NCBI GenBank assembly: GCA_963787375.1
Contig: CAWBCR010000017.1
Location: 124,001-188,000 of the forward strand
DNA from: CAWBCR01 sp963787375
Lineage (GTDB): Bacteria; Chloroflexota; Anaerolineae; Aggregatilineales; UBA3940
Length of the DNA stretch: 64,000 nt
Direction of reading: 5' to 3'
Part shown: positions 49,964-59,163 of the stretch, piece by piece
Numbering within the stretch: the first letter of the stretch is position 1
Layout: every line of letters starts with the position of its first letter
Program-made: the position numbers and the translations under genes
Notes under the pieces: model-generated
Told to the model about the DNA's origin: nothing
Seen by the model: the letters and a program-made list of their open reading frames with translations, nothing else
Database searches by the model: none

Positions 49964-51070
49964 ATGGAACACACGAAGGTTTTGAAACGCGCATGGCATA
50001 TGGTCACGAAGTACCGGGCGTTGTGGATCTTCGGCGTCATCCTGGCGCTGACGACTGCCTCGGCAAGCAACCCGCTCACCTGGCGGGCCAATGACAATGG
50101 CAGCAATAACAACAACCAGAGCTACAATGGGCCGGCCTTCTCGATGGATCAGGAACCCCTGTCGCAGCTTCAGTCCAATATGGACCAGGCGTCGCGCGAG
50201 ATGGTCCGACTGTTCAACGAGGGAATCCCGGCACCGACAAAGAACCTGCTCATCGGCCTGGCAATTGGCCTGTCGTGCCTAGTGCTCGTCATCATCGTTG
50301 TAGCGACGGGCGCGCGCTATGTGAGCGAGACATCGCTGATCCGTATGGTGGATGGCTACGAGGAAACCGGCGAGCAGATCGCCGCACGCGGCGGCTGGCG
50401 GCTGGGATGGTCGCACCAGGCGTGGCGGCTGTTCCTGATCGACCTGCTGATCGACGTGCCGGTGACGCTGGCCTTCATCCTGCTGTTCGCGCTGGCTGCT
50501 GCGCCGGTCCTGCTGACCATGAACAGTGGCGCAGGCGGGCTGGTCTTCGGCATTGTGTTGACGATTGGCCTGGGCTTCCTGTTCATCTTTGCCGCCATCG
50601 CCGTCGCGATCGTGCTCGCGGTGCTCAAGCCCTTCTTCAAGCGCGAGGCCGCGCTGAACGGGCTGGGCGTGCGGGATGCGGTCCGGCAGGGATACAGCAT
50701 CGTGCGGCGGCATCTGAAGGATGTCGGGCTGATGTGGCTGATACTGTTCGGCGTTGACGTCGGCTGGCCGGTGGTGATGTTCATCATCGCGCTGCTGCTG
50801 GTGCCGGTTGCGGCGCTGGTCGGCGGGCTGCCGGGGCTGCTGGCAGGCGGGATCACGGCGCTGTTTGCGCATGGCTCGACGGCGCTGCTGGTCGGCGGCA
50901 TCACGGGTGGGGCGATCTTCGTCATCGTGTTTGTCGTGCCGCTGGTGGCGCTGGAAGGGCTGAAGCTCGTCTTCCAGTCGAGCACGTGGACGCTGACCTA
51001 CCGCGAGCTGCTCTCAACAGAGACGCTTGCCGCAGACAACGGCCTCCCTGACGGGGCCGATGCTCGCTAG
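49964..51070 (+). CDS. multi-pass membrane protein of unknown function
   Basis: 368 aa with about seven helices (N-terminal about 18-36, then 95-120 and several in 158-345) and a long outside segment (about 45-90, Asn/Gln rich). Contains KYRALWIFGVILAL and GYEETGEQIAARGGWRLGWS, which recur in Chloroflexota membrane proteins that I cannot name. Start at ATG 49964 with AAGGAG 6 nt upstream. It follows the sigma/anti-sigma pair and could belong to the same regulon. Confidence 0.72.
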   Translation: MEHTKVLKRAWHMVTKYRALWIFGVILALTTASASNPLTWRANDNGSNNNNQSYNGPAFSMDQEPLSQLQSNMDQASREMVRLFNEGIPAPTKNLLIGLAIGLSCLVLVIIVVATGARYVSETSLIRMVDGYEETGEQIAARGGWRLGWSHQAWRLFLIDLLIDVPVTLAFILLFALAAAPVLLTMNSGAGGLVFGIVLTIGLGFLFIFAAIAVAIVLAVLKPFFKREAALNGLGVRDAVRQGYSIVRRHLKDVGLMWLILFGVDVGWPVVMFIIALLLVPVAALVGGLPGLLAGGITALFAHGSTALLVGGITGGAIFVIVFVVPLVALEGLKLVFQSSTWTLTYRELLSTETLAADNGLPDGADAR

Positions 51071-51193
51071 CTTCCCTGCGACACAATCCGGGGCCATCGT
51101 CGGTCTGACGATGGCCCACGCTCAGAAACCTTCTCAGATGGCCCGATGTGGCGAACACTGGCCATCGTGAGAAGGCTTCGGCTTGCAGCGGGG

Positions 51194-53239
51194 TTAGATG
51201 CGCTCGGCGTATTCGTCCCGGAACGCGGGCTTATCAGAGAATGGCTCATCAAACTCACGGGCGGCGAGATGCCCGGAGTACACTGCCTGCGCGATGATGT
51301 GTGGCGCGTCAGCGTCACCTATCACGCGCAGCGAGGACAGCACCTTCTCATCGCGCGATGGCTTCAGTTCCTGATACAGCGCGTCGTTGGGTATCCGGTC
51401 GGTCACCAGCACGATGGCATCACACGGCAGATCGATCCTCGCGCCGGACACGGTGTTTGACAGCCTTGCAGAGTCGGGGCTGATGGCTCCCAACGTATGG
51501 TGCGTGTAGCCGGTTACGCCTAGCTCTGCCAGCCGTTTCAGGATGCGATCCTGCTCCAGCGTGTACTGCGTCCAATAGGAGATCGAGGGGGCGGGCGTTG
51601 CCAGCGTGACCTCGCATCCCTGGCGCGCCAGCAGATCTGCCAGCACGCCGCCCATGTAGTAATGATCGTCGTCGTAGAGGACGACCCGGCCCACCGGCAG
51701 GCGTCCGGCCATCAGGTCATCGGGTGTGAAGACGTGCGGCGAGTTATAGCCAGGGATCGGCTGCCACAGCGCGCGGCCAACTCCGTCGCGCCGCCACTGC
51801 GCGCCGGTGGCGATGATCACGTCGGAAAACCCGGCTTCCTGAATGTCGCTGGTAGACATCGGGCTGCCGGGATAAGCGGACACGTTCGGCAGTTTCTTGA
51901 TCTGGCCCAGACGCCACTCGATGACCCGCCGCCATTCGCTCAGGCCGGGCAGCCGCGATTCGAGGGCTACCCGTCCACCCAGTTCCTGCCGCGCCTCGAC
52001 CAGCGCGACCGAATAGCCACGCTGTCCCAGCGCGCGGGCACACTCCAGCCCGGCAGGCCCACCGCCGACGACCAGCACCTGCCTGGCATCTTTCGCCGGA
52101 GCCACGTTCTCAGGGTGCCAGCCGCGCCGCCACTCCTCGCCCATCGTCGGGTTCTGGGTACAGCGGATAGGCATCGACAGCAGATCGCCGGTGATGCAGA
52201 TGTTGCAGCCGATACATTCACGGATGTCCTCGATCCGGCCTTCCTTGATCTTGCGGGGCAGGAACGGATCGGCGATTGACGGGCGGGCGGCCCCGATCAG
52301 ATCCAGCACCCCGCGCCGGATGGCCGAGGCCATCGAATCGGGAGAAGTGTAACGCCCCACTCCGACGACGGGCTTGGTGGTGAGCGTTTTGACGAACGCG
52401 ATGTAAGGTTCCTGAAACCCCTCTTTTTCGAAGCGCGAGGGGGCCGAGTCGTTGTCCCAGTTGCTGATGTTCACATCCCACAGATCGGGCAGTTCCGCCA
52501 GCATGGCGACGATGTCGTGGCCTTCACCCTGATGGGTGATGCCGTCCTCGCCCAGTAGCTCGTCGACGGCCAGGCGAACCGCTATGGCGCACGTATCGCC
52601 GACTGCCTCCTTGGTATCTTCGATCAGCTCTCTGAGGAATCGCACCCGGTTTTCCAGGCTGCCGCCGTATTCGTCAGTGCGATCGTTGTAGCGGCGCAGC
52701 AGAAAGTGCATCGCCAGGGGCAGCGCGTGCCCGGCGTAACAGTAGACGATGTCGAATCCTGCCTGCTTGGCCCGCACCGCTGCCGCGCGGTGCCAGCGCT
52801 GCACGCTGTGGATATCCTCTTTGTCCATGCGCCGTGTCTGGCCGGGGGTGAAATCGGACAGGCCGACCGAGCGCAGCCCGAATGGCGGCGTCCGCGAATA
52901 GAGGTTCGATGCCTGATGACCGCTGTACGTCAGTTCGATGCCCGCCAGCGCGCCGTGCCGGTGAACGGCGTCGGCCATCATCGCCAGCGCGGGAATGTGG
53001 CGATCATCCCACAGCCGTCCCTCCACATACGGGGTGAGGTCGGTGCTGTGGTGAATCTCGGTTTCCTCGGTGCACACCACCCCCCAGCCGCCTTCGGCCT
53101 TGACGCCGCGCATAGCGGCCAGCGAGCGCGGCATGCGATGGCCCATCCCGTTGCAGTGGGGCACCTGGTAGAACCGGTTCGGTGCTACGACGGGGCCAAT
53201 CGTTACCGGCTCAAAAAGAATGTCGAAGCGGTCATCCAT
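51194..53239 (-). CDS. trimethylamine/histamine dehydrogenase-like iron-sulfur flavoprotein
   Basis: 681 aa; full-length similarity to TMADH. FMN domain: NRFYQVPHC with C29 equivalent to the Cys carrying 6-S-cysteinyl-FMN; Y168, H171 and D264 match the TMADH catalytic triad (Tyr169, His172, Asp267). The [4Fe-4S] cysteines C342, C345, C348 and C360 are kept. The C-terminal part (about 390-670) is the NAD/FAD-binding-like domain (VLVVGGGPAGLECARALG). Of TMADH's aromatic bowl Tyr60/Trp264/Trp355, the first is Glu59, the second is Trp261 and the third is Asp352, so trimethylamine is unlikely to be the substrate. Confidence 0.85.
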   Translation of the reverse strand: MDDRFDILFEPVTIGPVVAPNRFYQVPHCNGMGHRMPRSLAAMRGVKAEGGWGVVCTEETEIHHSTDLTPYVEGRLWDDRHIPALAMMADAVHRHGALAGIELTYSGHQASNLYSRTPPFGLRSVGLSDFTPGQTRRMDKEDIHSVQRWHRAAAVRAKQAGFDIVYCYAGHALPLAMHFLLRRYNDRTDEYGGSLENRVRFLRELIEDTKEAVGDTCAIAVRLAVDELLGEDGITHQGEGHDIVAMLAELPDLWDVNISNWDNDSAPSRFEKEGFQEPYIAFVKTLTTKPVVGVGRYTSPDSMASAIRRGVLDLIGAARPSIADPFLPRKIKEGRIEDIRECIGCNICITGDLLSMPIRCTQNPTMGEEWRRGWHPENVAPAKDARQVLVVGGGPAGLECARALGQRGYSVALVEARQELGGRVALESRLPGLSEWRRVIEWRLGQIKKLPNVSAYPGSPMSTSDIQEAGFSDVIIATGAQWRRDGVGRALWQPIPGYNSPHVFTPDDLMAGRLPVGRVVLYDDDHYYMGGVLADLLARQGCEVTLATPAPSISYWTQYTLEQDRILKRLAELGVTGYTHHTLGAISPDSARLSNTVSGARIDLPCDAIVLVTDRIPNDALYQELKPSRDEKVLSSLRVIGDADAPHIIAQAVYSGHLAAREFDEPFSDKPAFRDEYAERI

Positions 53240-53433
53240 TCAGCACATCCTTTCGCGGCCACAAGCATACCCTGTCCACAAATGAAGCTCAACTCCAACG
53301 TTATCCCACCGGCTGGTGGGCAGGGGCTTGCCTGCGCGGCACTTCAGTCTTATCCTACAGGTGATAGTCTTTCTCCTTTCAAAGGCAACGTAGCCCACCT
53401 CACACATTCCATACAGCCACCCCAGGAGAATTA

Positions 53434-54564
53434 ATGACGGCTCTCGACGTTCGCCCCATCCGCACTCCGCGTGACCGGCACATCTTTTTGACCTTCCCCT
53501 GGCGTATTTACCGCGACGACCCGCTGTGGGTGCCGCCGCTGCTGCCGGAGCGCGCCAAAACCATCGACCCTGAACAGGGCCCGTTCTTCAAGCGTGGTGA
53601 GGCGGAATTCTTCATCGCATGGCGCGACGGGCAGCCGGTCGGCACGATTTGCGCCGCCGAAGACCCGCCAACTAATCAGCCGCGCGGCGCGAAGGAATGT
53701 GTGTGGGGCTTTTTTGAATGCGTGGACGACAACGACGTCGCCGCGGCGCTGTTCGATCAGGCGGCGAGTTGGGCGCGGGCACGTGGGCTCAACGCGCTGT
53801 ATGGTCCCTTCAATCTGGACTACGAGGACGGCTACGGTATCCTGATCGAGGGGCGCGACCGCCCGCCTGCGCTGATGTGCGGCCATACGCCGGCCTACTA
53901 CCGGCAGCTTGTCGAAACCTACGGTTTCGAGCCGGGCCGCCCCGACAACCTGGCGTTTGCGTTCGACCTGGTCGGGGATACTGAGCCGCTGCAGCGGCTC
54001 ACCCGGCTGGCCAACGGCCTGCGCCAGCGCCGCGCGTTTACCATTCGCGGCGCGAACTTCGACGATTGGGACGCCGAAGTCGACCGCGTTCACTACCTGC
54101 TCAACCATTCGCTCAACCATCTGGAGGACGTGATCCCCTGGCATCGCGACGCGCTCGAAGCGATGGTTGCGCCGTTTCGCGACATTGCCGATCCCGATCT
54201 GATCCTCTTTGCCGAAGTCGGCGGCCAGACGGTCGGCTGGTTTGTGGGGATCCCCAATCTGAACGAGCACTTTCAGAAAGTGAACGGCCTCCGCAACCTG
54301 TGGAACTATCCCCAGTTGATGTGGCTGATGCGGCGTCAGACGGAGTGCCTGGCGATCAAAAGCGTGCTGGTGCTGCCCGAATACTGGAACACCGGGGTAT
54401 CGGTGCTGCTGTTTGACGAGATGGCCCGGCGGGCGGTGGCCAAAGGCTACAGGTGGCTTGATCTCTCCATCACGTCGGAGGACAACCCGCAGACACCCAA
54501 ACTCGCCACGCGCATGGGCGCGAAGTTGTACAAGCGCTGGCGTATCTACCGGAAATGGCTGTGA
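53434..54564 (+). CDS. GNAT-fold N-acyltransferase family protein
   Basis: 376 aa. The sequence matches a GNAT-like family in which conserved VLVLPEYWNTGVSVLLFDEMARRAVAKGYRWLDLSI-type segments and a C-terminal MGAKLYKRWRIYRKWL are typical. The N-terminal half probably duplicates the fold. The acyl acceptor is unknown. It lies between the amine dehydrogenase and the URO-D-like gene, in the direction of the latter, 81 bp apart. Confidence 0.78.
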   Translation: MTALDVRPIRTPRDRHIFLTFPWRIYRDDPLWVPPLLPERAKTIDPEQGPFFKRGEAEFFIAWRDGQPVGTICAAEDPPTNQPRGAKECVWGFFECVDDNDVAAALFDQAASWARARGLNALYGPFNLDYEDGYGILIEGRDRPPALMCGHTPAYYRQLVETYGFEPGRPDNLAFAFDLVGDTEPLQRLTRLANGLRQRRAFTIRGANFDDWDAEVDRVHYLLNHSLNHLEDVIPWHRDALEAMVAPFRDIADPDLILFAEVGGQTVGWFVGIPNLNEHFQKVNGLRNLWNYPQLMWLMRRQTECLAIKSVLVLPEYWNTGVSVLLFDEMARRAVAKGYRWLDLSITSEDNPQTPKLATRMGAKLYKRWRIYRKWL

Positions 54565-54645
54565 ACTTGTCCGCGAGCAGGGCAGCAAGAACTCAACTTG
54601 AACTACTCAAGAACCATCAACCATCCCTAACAAAGTGAGGTTTCT

Positions 54646-55809
54646 GTGAGCACTGAATGGACTTCTCGCAAGCGCGTGGAAGCGGCGCTGAACCACCGGG
54701 AGCCGGATCGTGTTCCGCTGGATTTTTCGATCACGCTCGACGCCTATATACGACTGCGGGACTATCTGGGACTGCCGCCGGAGGAAAAGATCAGTTATGA
54801 CCGTTTCTTCGAGGTGCGGCCTGCTCTCGACCTGCTGGAGGCAGTGAGCGTCGACATGGCGTGGGTGCGGCTGCACAGCCCGAAGAACTGGTCAGCGCCG
54901 CCCCCCCTGCCCGACGGCACCGTGCTGGATATCTGGGGCGTGGGCCGTAAGCTCATCGACCTGCCCAACGGCAGCCATCTCAACGAGGTGACCTACAATC
55001 CGTGGAAGGGGCTCGACCCTGCCGACATCGACCTCGATGCCTACGACTGGCCCGATCCGCACGCCCCCGGCTATACCGACGGGCTGGAGGAAGAGGCGCG
55101 CCACTTATTCGAAGAGACCGACTTTGCGATCATGGGCCGTTTCGGTGGGCCGATTCTGGAGATCGCCGCGTATCTGCGCGGCTTTGACCAGTGGCTGATG
55201 GACCTGGCCCTGTACCCCAGCTTTTCCCGCGAGCTCTTGGAGCGCATCGCCGATATCCAGATCGCGCTGGACGAGGCAGGCATCTGCGCAGCAGGCCAAT
55301 ACCTTTCGGTGTTCAAGCTGAGCGGCGAGGACCTGGGCATGCAGGATCGCCCGCTATTTTCAATGAAGACCTGGAAAGAGGTGCTCCTGCCGCCGCTTCA
55401 GCGCCGCTGGCGGGCCGCACGCGAGGTGCTCGACCGCTACGCACCACATGTCAAGACGATGCTCCACTCGGACGGAGCCATCCGCCCATTCCTGCCCGAC
55501 ATCATCGCCAGCGGCGTCGAGATGATAGACCCGGTCCAGGGCGTGTGCAAAGGCATGGAGATGGATGGACTGAAGCGTGACTTCGGCGCGCAGCTTGCTT
55601 TTCACGGCGGTGTCGACACCCAGCATCTCATGCCGTTTGGTACGGTTGACGAGGTGCGGCAGGGAGCCATCAGCGTCATCCAGGCGTTGGGCATCGGTGG
55701 CGGCCTGATCCTGGGGCCCAGTCACTTCATCCAGTCGGATGTGCCGCCGGAGAACATTGTCGCCCTGAGGGATGCCATCCAGTCGCACGGCCATTATCCA
55801 CTGGCCTGA
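54646..55809 (+). CDS. uroporphyrinogen decarboxylase (URO-D) superfamily protein
   Basis: 387 aa from a GTG start with GAGG upstream. RKRVEAALNHREPDRVPLDF is the typical opening of URO-D/MtaA-like proteins, and the C-terminal half (IMGRFGGPILEIAAYLRG, FHGGVDTQHLMPFGT, GGLILGPSHFIQSD) follows the TIM barrel. The HxC(x)nC zinc site of corrinoid methyltransferases is not present: the equivalent reads LHSDGA. A decarboxylase or zinc-independent methyltransferase role remains open. It does not look like HemE, which has a characteristic N-terminal motif. Confidence 0.82.
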   Translation: MSTEWTSRKRVEAALNHREPDRVPLDFSITLDAYIRLRDYLGLPPEEKISYDRFFEVRPALDLLEAVSVDMAWVRLHSPKNWSAPPPLPDGTVLDIWGVGRKLIDLPNGSHLNEVTYNPWKGLDPADIDLDAYDWPDPHAPGYTDGLEEEARHLFEETDFAIMGRFGGPILEIAAYLRGFDQWLMDLALYPSFSRELLERIADIQIALDEAGICAAGQYLSVFKLSGEDLGMQDRPLFSMKTWKEVLLPPLQRRWRAAREVLDRYAPHVKTMLHSDGAIRPFLPDIIASGVEMIDPVQGVCKGMEMDGLKRDFGAQLAFHGGVDTQHLMPFGTVDEVRQGAISVIQALGIGGGLILGPSHFIQSDVPPENIVALRDAIQSHGHYPLA

Positions 55810-55936
55810 CCCAACGGTAAGCACGCCCTGTGATCGCGTAGTGGGAAGGTCAAGACAGCGGCGAATACGCCCGTCGCTGTCTTTCGTGCGCGGCGTTCTG
55901 GCAGGGTCGGTGAAGGGTTAGACCAGCCTCGAAGCC

Positions 55937-57388
55937 CTAACCGGTCCCCGCAGCGATCATCTCACGCAGGCGGCGTGTCAGGCTTCGCATCAGCTTGAGG
56001 GACACTTCAGGCCGCTCGTGCAGAATTGCCAGGAATGGCTCGCGCTCGATGATGAGCACGTGCAATCTGCCCATCGCTTCAACGGATGCCGAACGCGGCG
56101 CAGAGTCGAGGAGGGCCATCTCGCCCACCACCTCGCCCTCACCGGGCGTGGCGAGCGTCACCTTTTCCTCGCCGGACTGGGTGTAGATGCGGACCTTACC
56201 CTCGATGACGAGCATCATCTCGTCACCCTGATCGCCTTCATGGTAGATGATGGCCTGATCATCGTGCCACTGTTCGCGGGCAATGTCCGCGATCTGCTTC
56301 AGATCGTCAAGGTCGAGGCCTTCAAACAGCGGAACTTGCTTCAGCAAGATGGTGCGTTCAAGGGCCGAAACTGTTCGTGTCATCTCGCGGGTCATATCCC
56401 CTTCTTTCGCCATGCGCTGAAGCGCTCCCTGTGCTGCCTCGGCGACGAGGGGATCGGGATTCGCCTTCATCGCGTCGAGCCGGCCCGATAGGTCCGATAG
56501 GTCCATCTCGGCCACCGCATATGCCGCGAGCGCCATCAGCCAGTGGTCCCCGTCGACAAGCAGCCGCTCGACTGCTGCGGTTGGCGTCAGCGCTTTCCCG
56601 CGTGCATCGATGTACCGGGCTTCCTCGGCTTCTTCCAGGTGAGGGAGAATCCGTTTGACAAGCTCACGGCTGCCCAGTGTCTCCAGAGTCTCAACCGATG
56701 AAGCCCGCAGTTGGGGATCATCCGAGTGAAGTGCTTCCGATACCAGACTCATCGCCTCGCGATCGCCAAACAGCCCGACACTCTTTACCAGCCGCGCCTC
56801 TGCCTGATCCTCGCGTAGGGCCAACTCCTGGTGAACGAGGTCGAGTTTTGTTTCTTCGAACTCCAGAGCTGCATGGAGTTCTCGCAGGGCATGCAGCCGG
56901 GCTACTTCCTGGTCCACGTACTCAAACAGGGCCTCGATCAGGCCAGGTGTAGCGGGATCAAGCGCATCCAGCGCCGCGTCGAGGCGCGCTGCCTCATCTG
57001 GTGTTGCGCCGATCCTGCCGCTCACCGGTTCCAGCAGCACCGGCAGGATCTTCTCGGTGGCGGCACGGCCCATAGAGCGCAGCGCCGCGGAAGCCGCGCT
57101 CTGTACAACCTTTTCAGGGTCGCGCAGGCATGCCACTAGGGGATCGATCGCAGACTCCACGCTCAGCTCGCCAAGCGTCTCGCAGGCTGCCCGCCTGACA
57201 AATGCCGCCGGGTCGGCGAGCGCTTCAACCAGTGCGGCAAGGCAGGCATCGGCTTCAACCCCGGCGCGAGCAAGCTGCCCCACCGCCTGAACGGCGATCA
57301 CACGGCGGTTGGAACGTTGATCATCCCCCAGCAGGCTTTTCAGCCGCCCCATACCGCGTTCTGTCTCGCCGTACAGGGCCAGCGCCAC
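55937..57388 (-). CDS. HEAT-repeat and cyclic-nucleotide-binding part (3' part of a split transporter gene)
   Basis: 483 aa. HEAT-like repeats cover about 1-300 (AVQAVGQLARAG, FVRRAACETLGELSVES and similar), and a cNMP-binding domain about 335-470 (VPLFEGLDLDDLKQIAD, GDEMMLVIEGKVRIY, GEVVGEMALLDSAPRSASVEA, the phosphate-binding cassette). It begins only 28 bp after the stop of the transporter gene, in another frame. Reading one base earlier joins them into one protein with continuous HEAT repeats, so this is probably the 3' part of one gene. Confidence 0.8.
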   Translation of the reverse strand: MALALYGETERGMGRLKSLLGDDQRSNRRVIAVQAVGQLARAGVEADACLAALVEALADPAAFVRRAACETLGELSVESAIDPLVACLRDPEKVVQSAASAALRSMGRAATEKILPVLLEPVSGRIGATPDEAARLDAALDALDPATPGLIEALFEYVDQEVARLHALRELHAALEFEETKLDLVHQELALREDQAEARLVKSVGLFGDREAMSLVSEALHSDDPQLRASSVETLETLGSRELVKRILPHLEEAEEARYIDARGKALTPTAAVERLLVDGDHWLMALAAYAVAEMDLSDLSGRLDAMKANPDPLVAEAAQGALQRMAKEGDMTREMTRTVSALERTILLKQVPLFEGLDLDDLKQIADIAREQWHDDQAIIYHEGDQGDEMMLVIEGKVRIYTQSGEEKVTLATPGEGEVVGEMALLDSAPRSASVEAMGRLHVLIIEREPFLAILHERPEVSLKLMRSLTRRLREMIAAGTG

Positions 57389-57416
57389 AGCCGCCTGCGC
57401 GCTTACCTCGACAGTG

Positions 57417-59084
57417 TCATCGCGCAGGAAGAGCCTGATCTCCTGAGATCAGGATGTCGCTTGCTTCGGGCGCAACCTGCGGCAGTGCCCGCAGCGCGGC
57501 GACCCGTACGCGATAGTCCTCGTCACCCAGGCGCGATTGGATCACATTAACCGCTTCCTGCGCGTTCAGCTCCGCCAACGCATTGATTACCTCGCTGCGC
57601 ACCTCGGCGTCAGGGTCTTCGGCGGCAGCGATCAACGCCGGCACCGCCGACCGCGCATGCATCAGCGCCAGCAGGTTCGCGCCCAGAACGCGACTAGCTG
57701 GCTGATCGTCGTGCAGCGTGTTGATGGCCAGCTCAATAGCGCCTGCGTGGCCTTCGAAATTGGCAAACAGGCTGCCTTCATCTGCCGTAAAGACCTCAAA
57801 CCGCCCGGCTTTCAGGGCCTGTACCAGCGCGTCGCCATACTCCCCGTGCATGCGCCACACCAGCACGCTGCCGGTCACGGCCAGGGCCAGCCCCAGGATA
57901 ACCACCTGGTCGGGACTGAGCAGGAGTTGTGTCAGGATGATAAAGAAGCCAGACAGCACAATGCCCACCTGCTGCGCCACGGCAGAGTTGAAGGTGCGCA
58001 CCTGCCCGCGCGAAGTAGCCGGTATGACGTTGAATATCGCATTCAAGGCCCCGTCCGCGACAGCGTACAGCGCGATGAACTTGACAAACTGGCCAACCGC
58101 GGCGGGAAGAATCGTCCTGTTGATTGCCAGCAAGATAAACACTACCAGGTAAGAAGCTGGCAGGATCAGGAACGAATTGATCAGCCCCAGGCGAGCGTAG
58201 AGACGGCTCGCCAGGAAGAACGAGATCACGAAGATGACAACTGTCGTGACGGTGTAAAACTGCCCCAGAAAGCCTGCCCGGTCGGTGGGGATGGCGTCCT
58301 GGACAGCGGTGTTAAACAGGAACGATACCATGAAGGCTAGCGTGGCGTTGACCACCGTCGCGTAGGCAACCAGCTTAAGCAGCGGGGTCTGGCGGATGGC
58401 GGCGAACCCCTCGCGCAGGTCGTCGAGGAGGCCCACTGCGATGACCTGCCGGGGTCGGGGCGGAGCATAACGCTGGGTGATGATGTAGATAAGCCAGGCG
58501 GCGAGCAGCACGACCACGGCGTAGACGATCAGCAGATTCTCGGTGCCGAGCAGCAGATTCAGGGGGCTGGTGATGGCGTTGCCGGTAAAGCGTCCTGCGA
58601 CAGCCGCACTGACATAGACCGGGAACAGGCGTTTGGCCTGCAGCGTATCGTTGACCTCGCCGGAGATGTTCCACGAGATCAGCAGCATGAAGGCGGTGAT
58701 CACTTCGACCGTCAGCCACACGACAGGCACTACCGCTGCATCCATCTTCAGCAGCAGCAGGGCGCGCTCGCCGAGCACGACAACCGCCAGGGCCACCGGC
58801 ACCGAAACGGCGAAGACAACCCGCCGATCGGCAAAACGCTTCAGACCTGAGGTATACGCCATCAGGAACAGGAACGAGACGATGCCCAGCGCCACGTACA
58901 TCGGGGGCAGATGCTCCGCGCCGACACGGTCCAGGAACAGGCCGTCTTTGGTGTTGGCGGCAAGCGTCATGGCGATGCCGCACAGCGCAAACAGCGCACT
59001 GACCCGAACGACCAGCCCGGCTTCTTCTTTGCGAACCTGCACGAGCATCAACCGGCGCGTTCTGAACATCCGGCATGCCCCCAC
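57417..59084 (-). CDS. Npt1/Npt2-like (ATP/ADP carrier-type) transporter with HEAT repeats, 5' part
   Basis: 555 aa. Twelve or so helices (about 25-425) of the nucleotide-transporter/MFS-like type: GIAMTLAANTKDGLFLDRVG, LPPMYVALGI, and the FNSAVAQQVGIVLSGFF segment. HEAT repeats start at about 460 (GANLLALMHARSAVPALIAAAEDPDAEVRSEVINALAEL in parts). Transporter-HEAT-cNMP proteins of about 1050 aa occur in several phyla. Here the chain ends shortly after the last repeat because of a likely +1 shift near 57446, and the HEAT/cNMP remainder continues in the next frame. The substrate is unknown. Confidence 0.8.
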   Translation of the reverse strand: MGACRMFRTRRLMLVQVRKEEAGLVVRVSALFALCGIAMTLAANTKDGLFLDRVGAEHLPPMYVALGIVSFLFLMAYTSGLKRFADRRVVFAVSVPVALAVVVLGERALLLLKMDAAVVPVVWLTVEVITAFMLLISWNISGEVNDTLQAKRLFPVYVSAAVAGRFTGNAITSPLNLLLGTENLLIVYAVVVLLAAWLIYIITQRYAPPRPRQVIAVGLLDDLREGFAAIRQTPLLKLVAYATVVNATLAFMVSFLFNTAVQDAIPTDRAGFLGQFYTVTTVVIFVISFFLASRLYARLGLINSFLILPASYLVVFILLAINRTILPAAVGQFVKFIALYAVADGALNAIFNVIPATSRGQVRTFNSAVAQQVGIVLSGFFIILTQLLLSPDQVVILGLALAVTGSVLVWRMHGEYGDALVQALKAGRFEVFTADEGSLFANFEGHAGAIELAINTLHDDQPASRVLGANLLALMHARSAVPALIAAAEDPDAEVRSEVINALAELNAQEAVNVIQSRLGDEDYRVRVAALRALPQVAPEASDILISGDQALPAR

Positions 59085-59163
59085 CGTATCACAATGTTGT
59101 CAAACAGATCGACAGAATACAGGAGCGCCTCTTATGGGCGCTCCGATTCGAATACCTTTTAGC

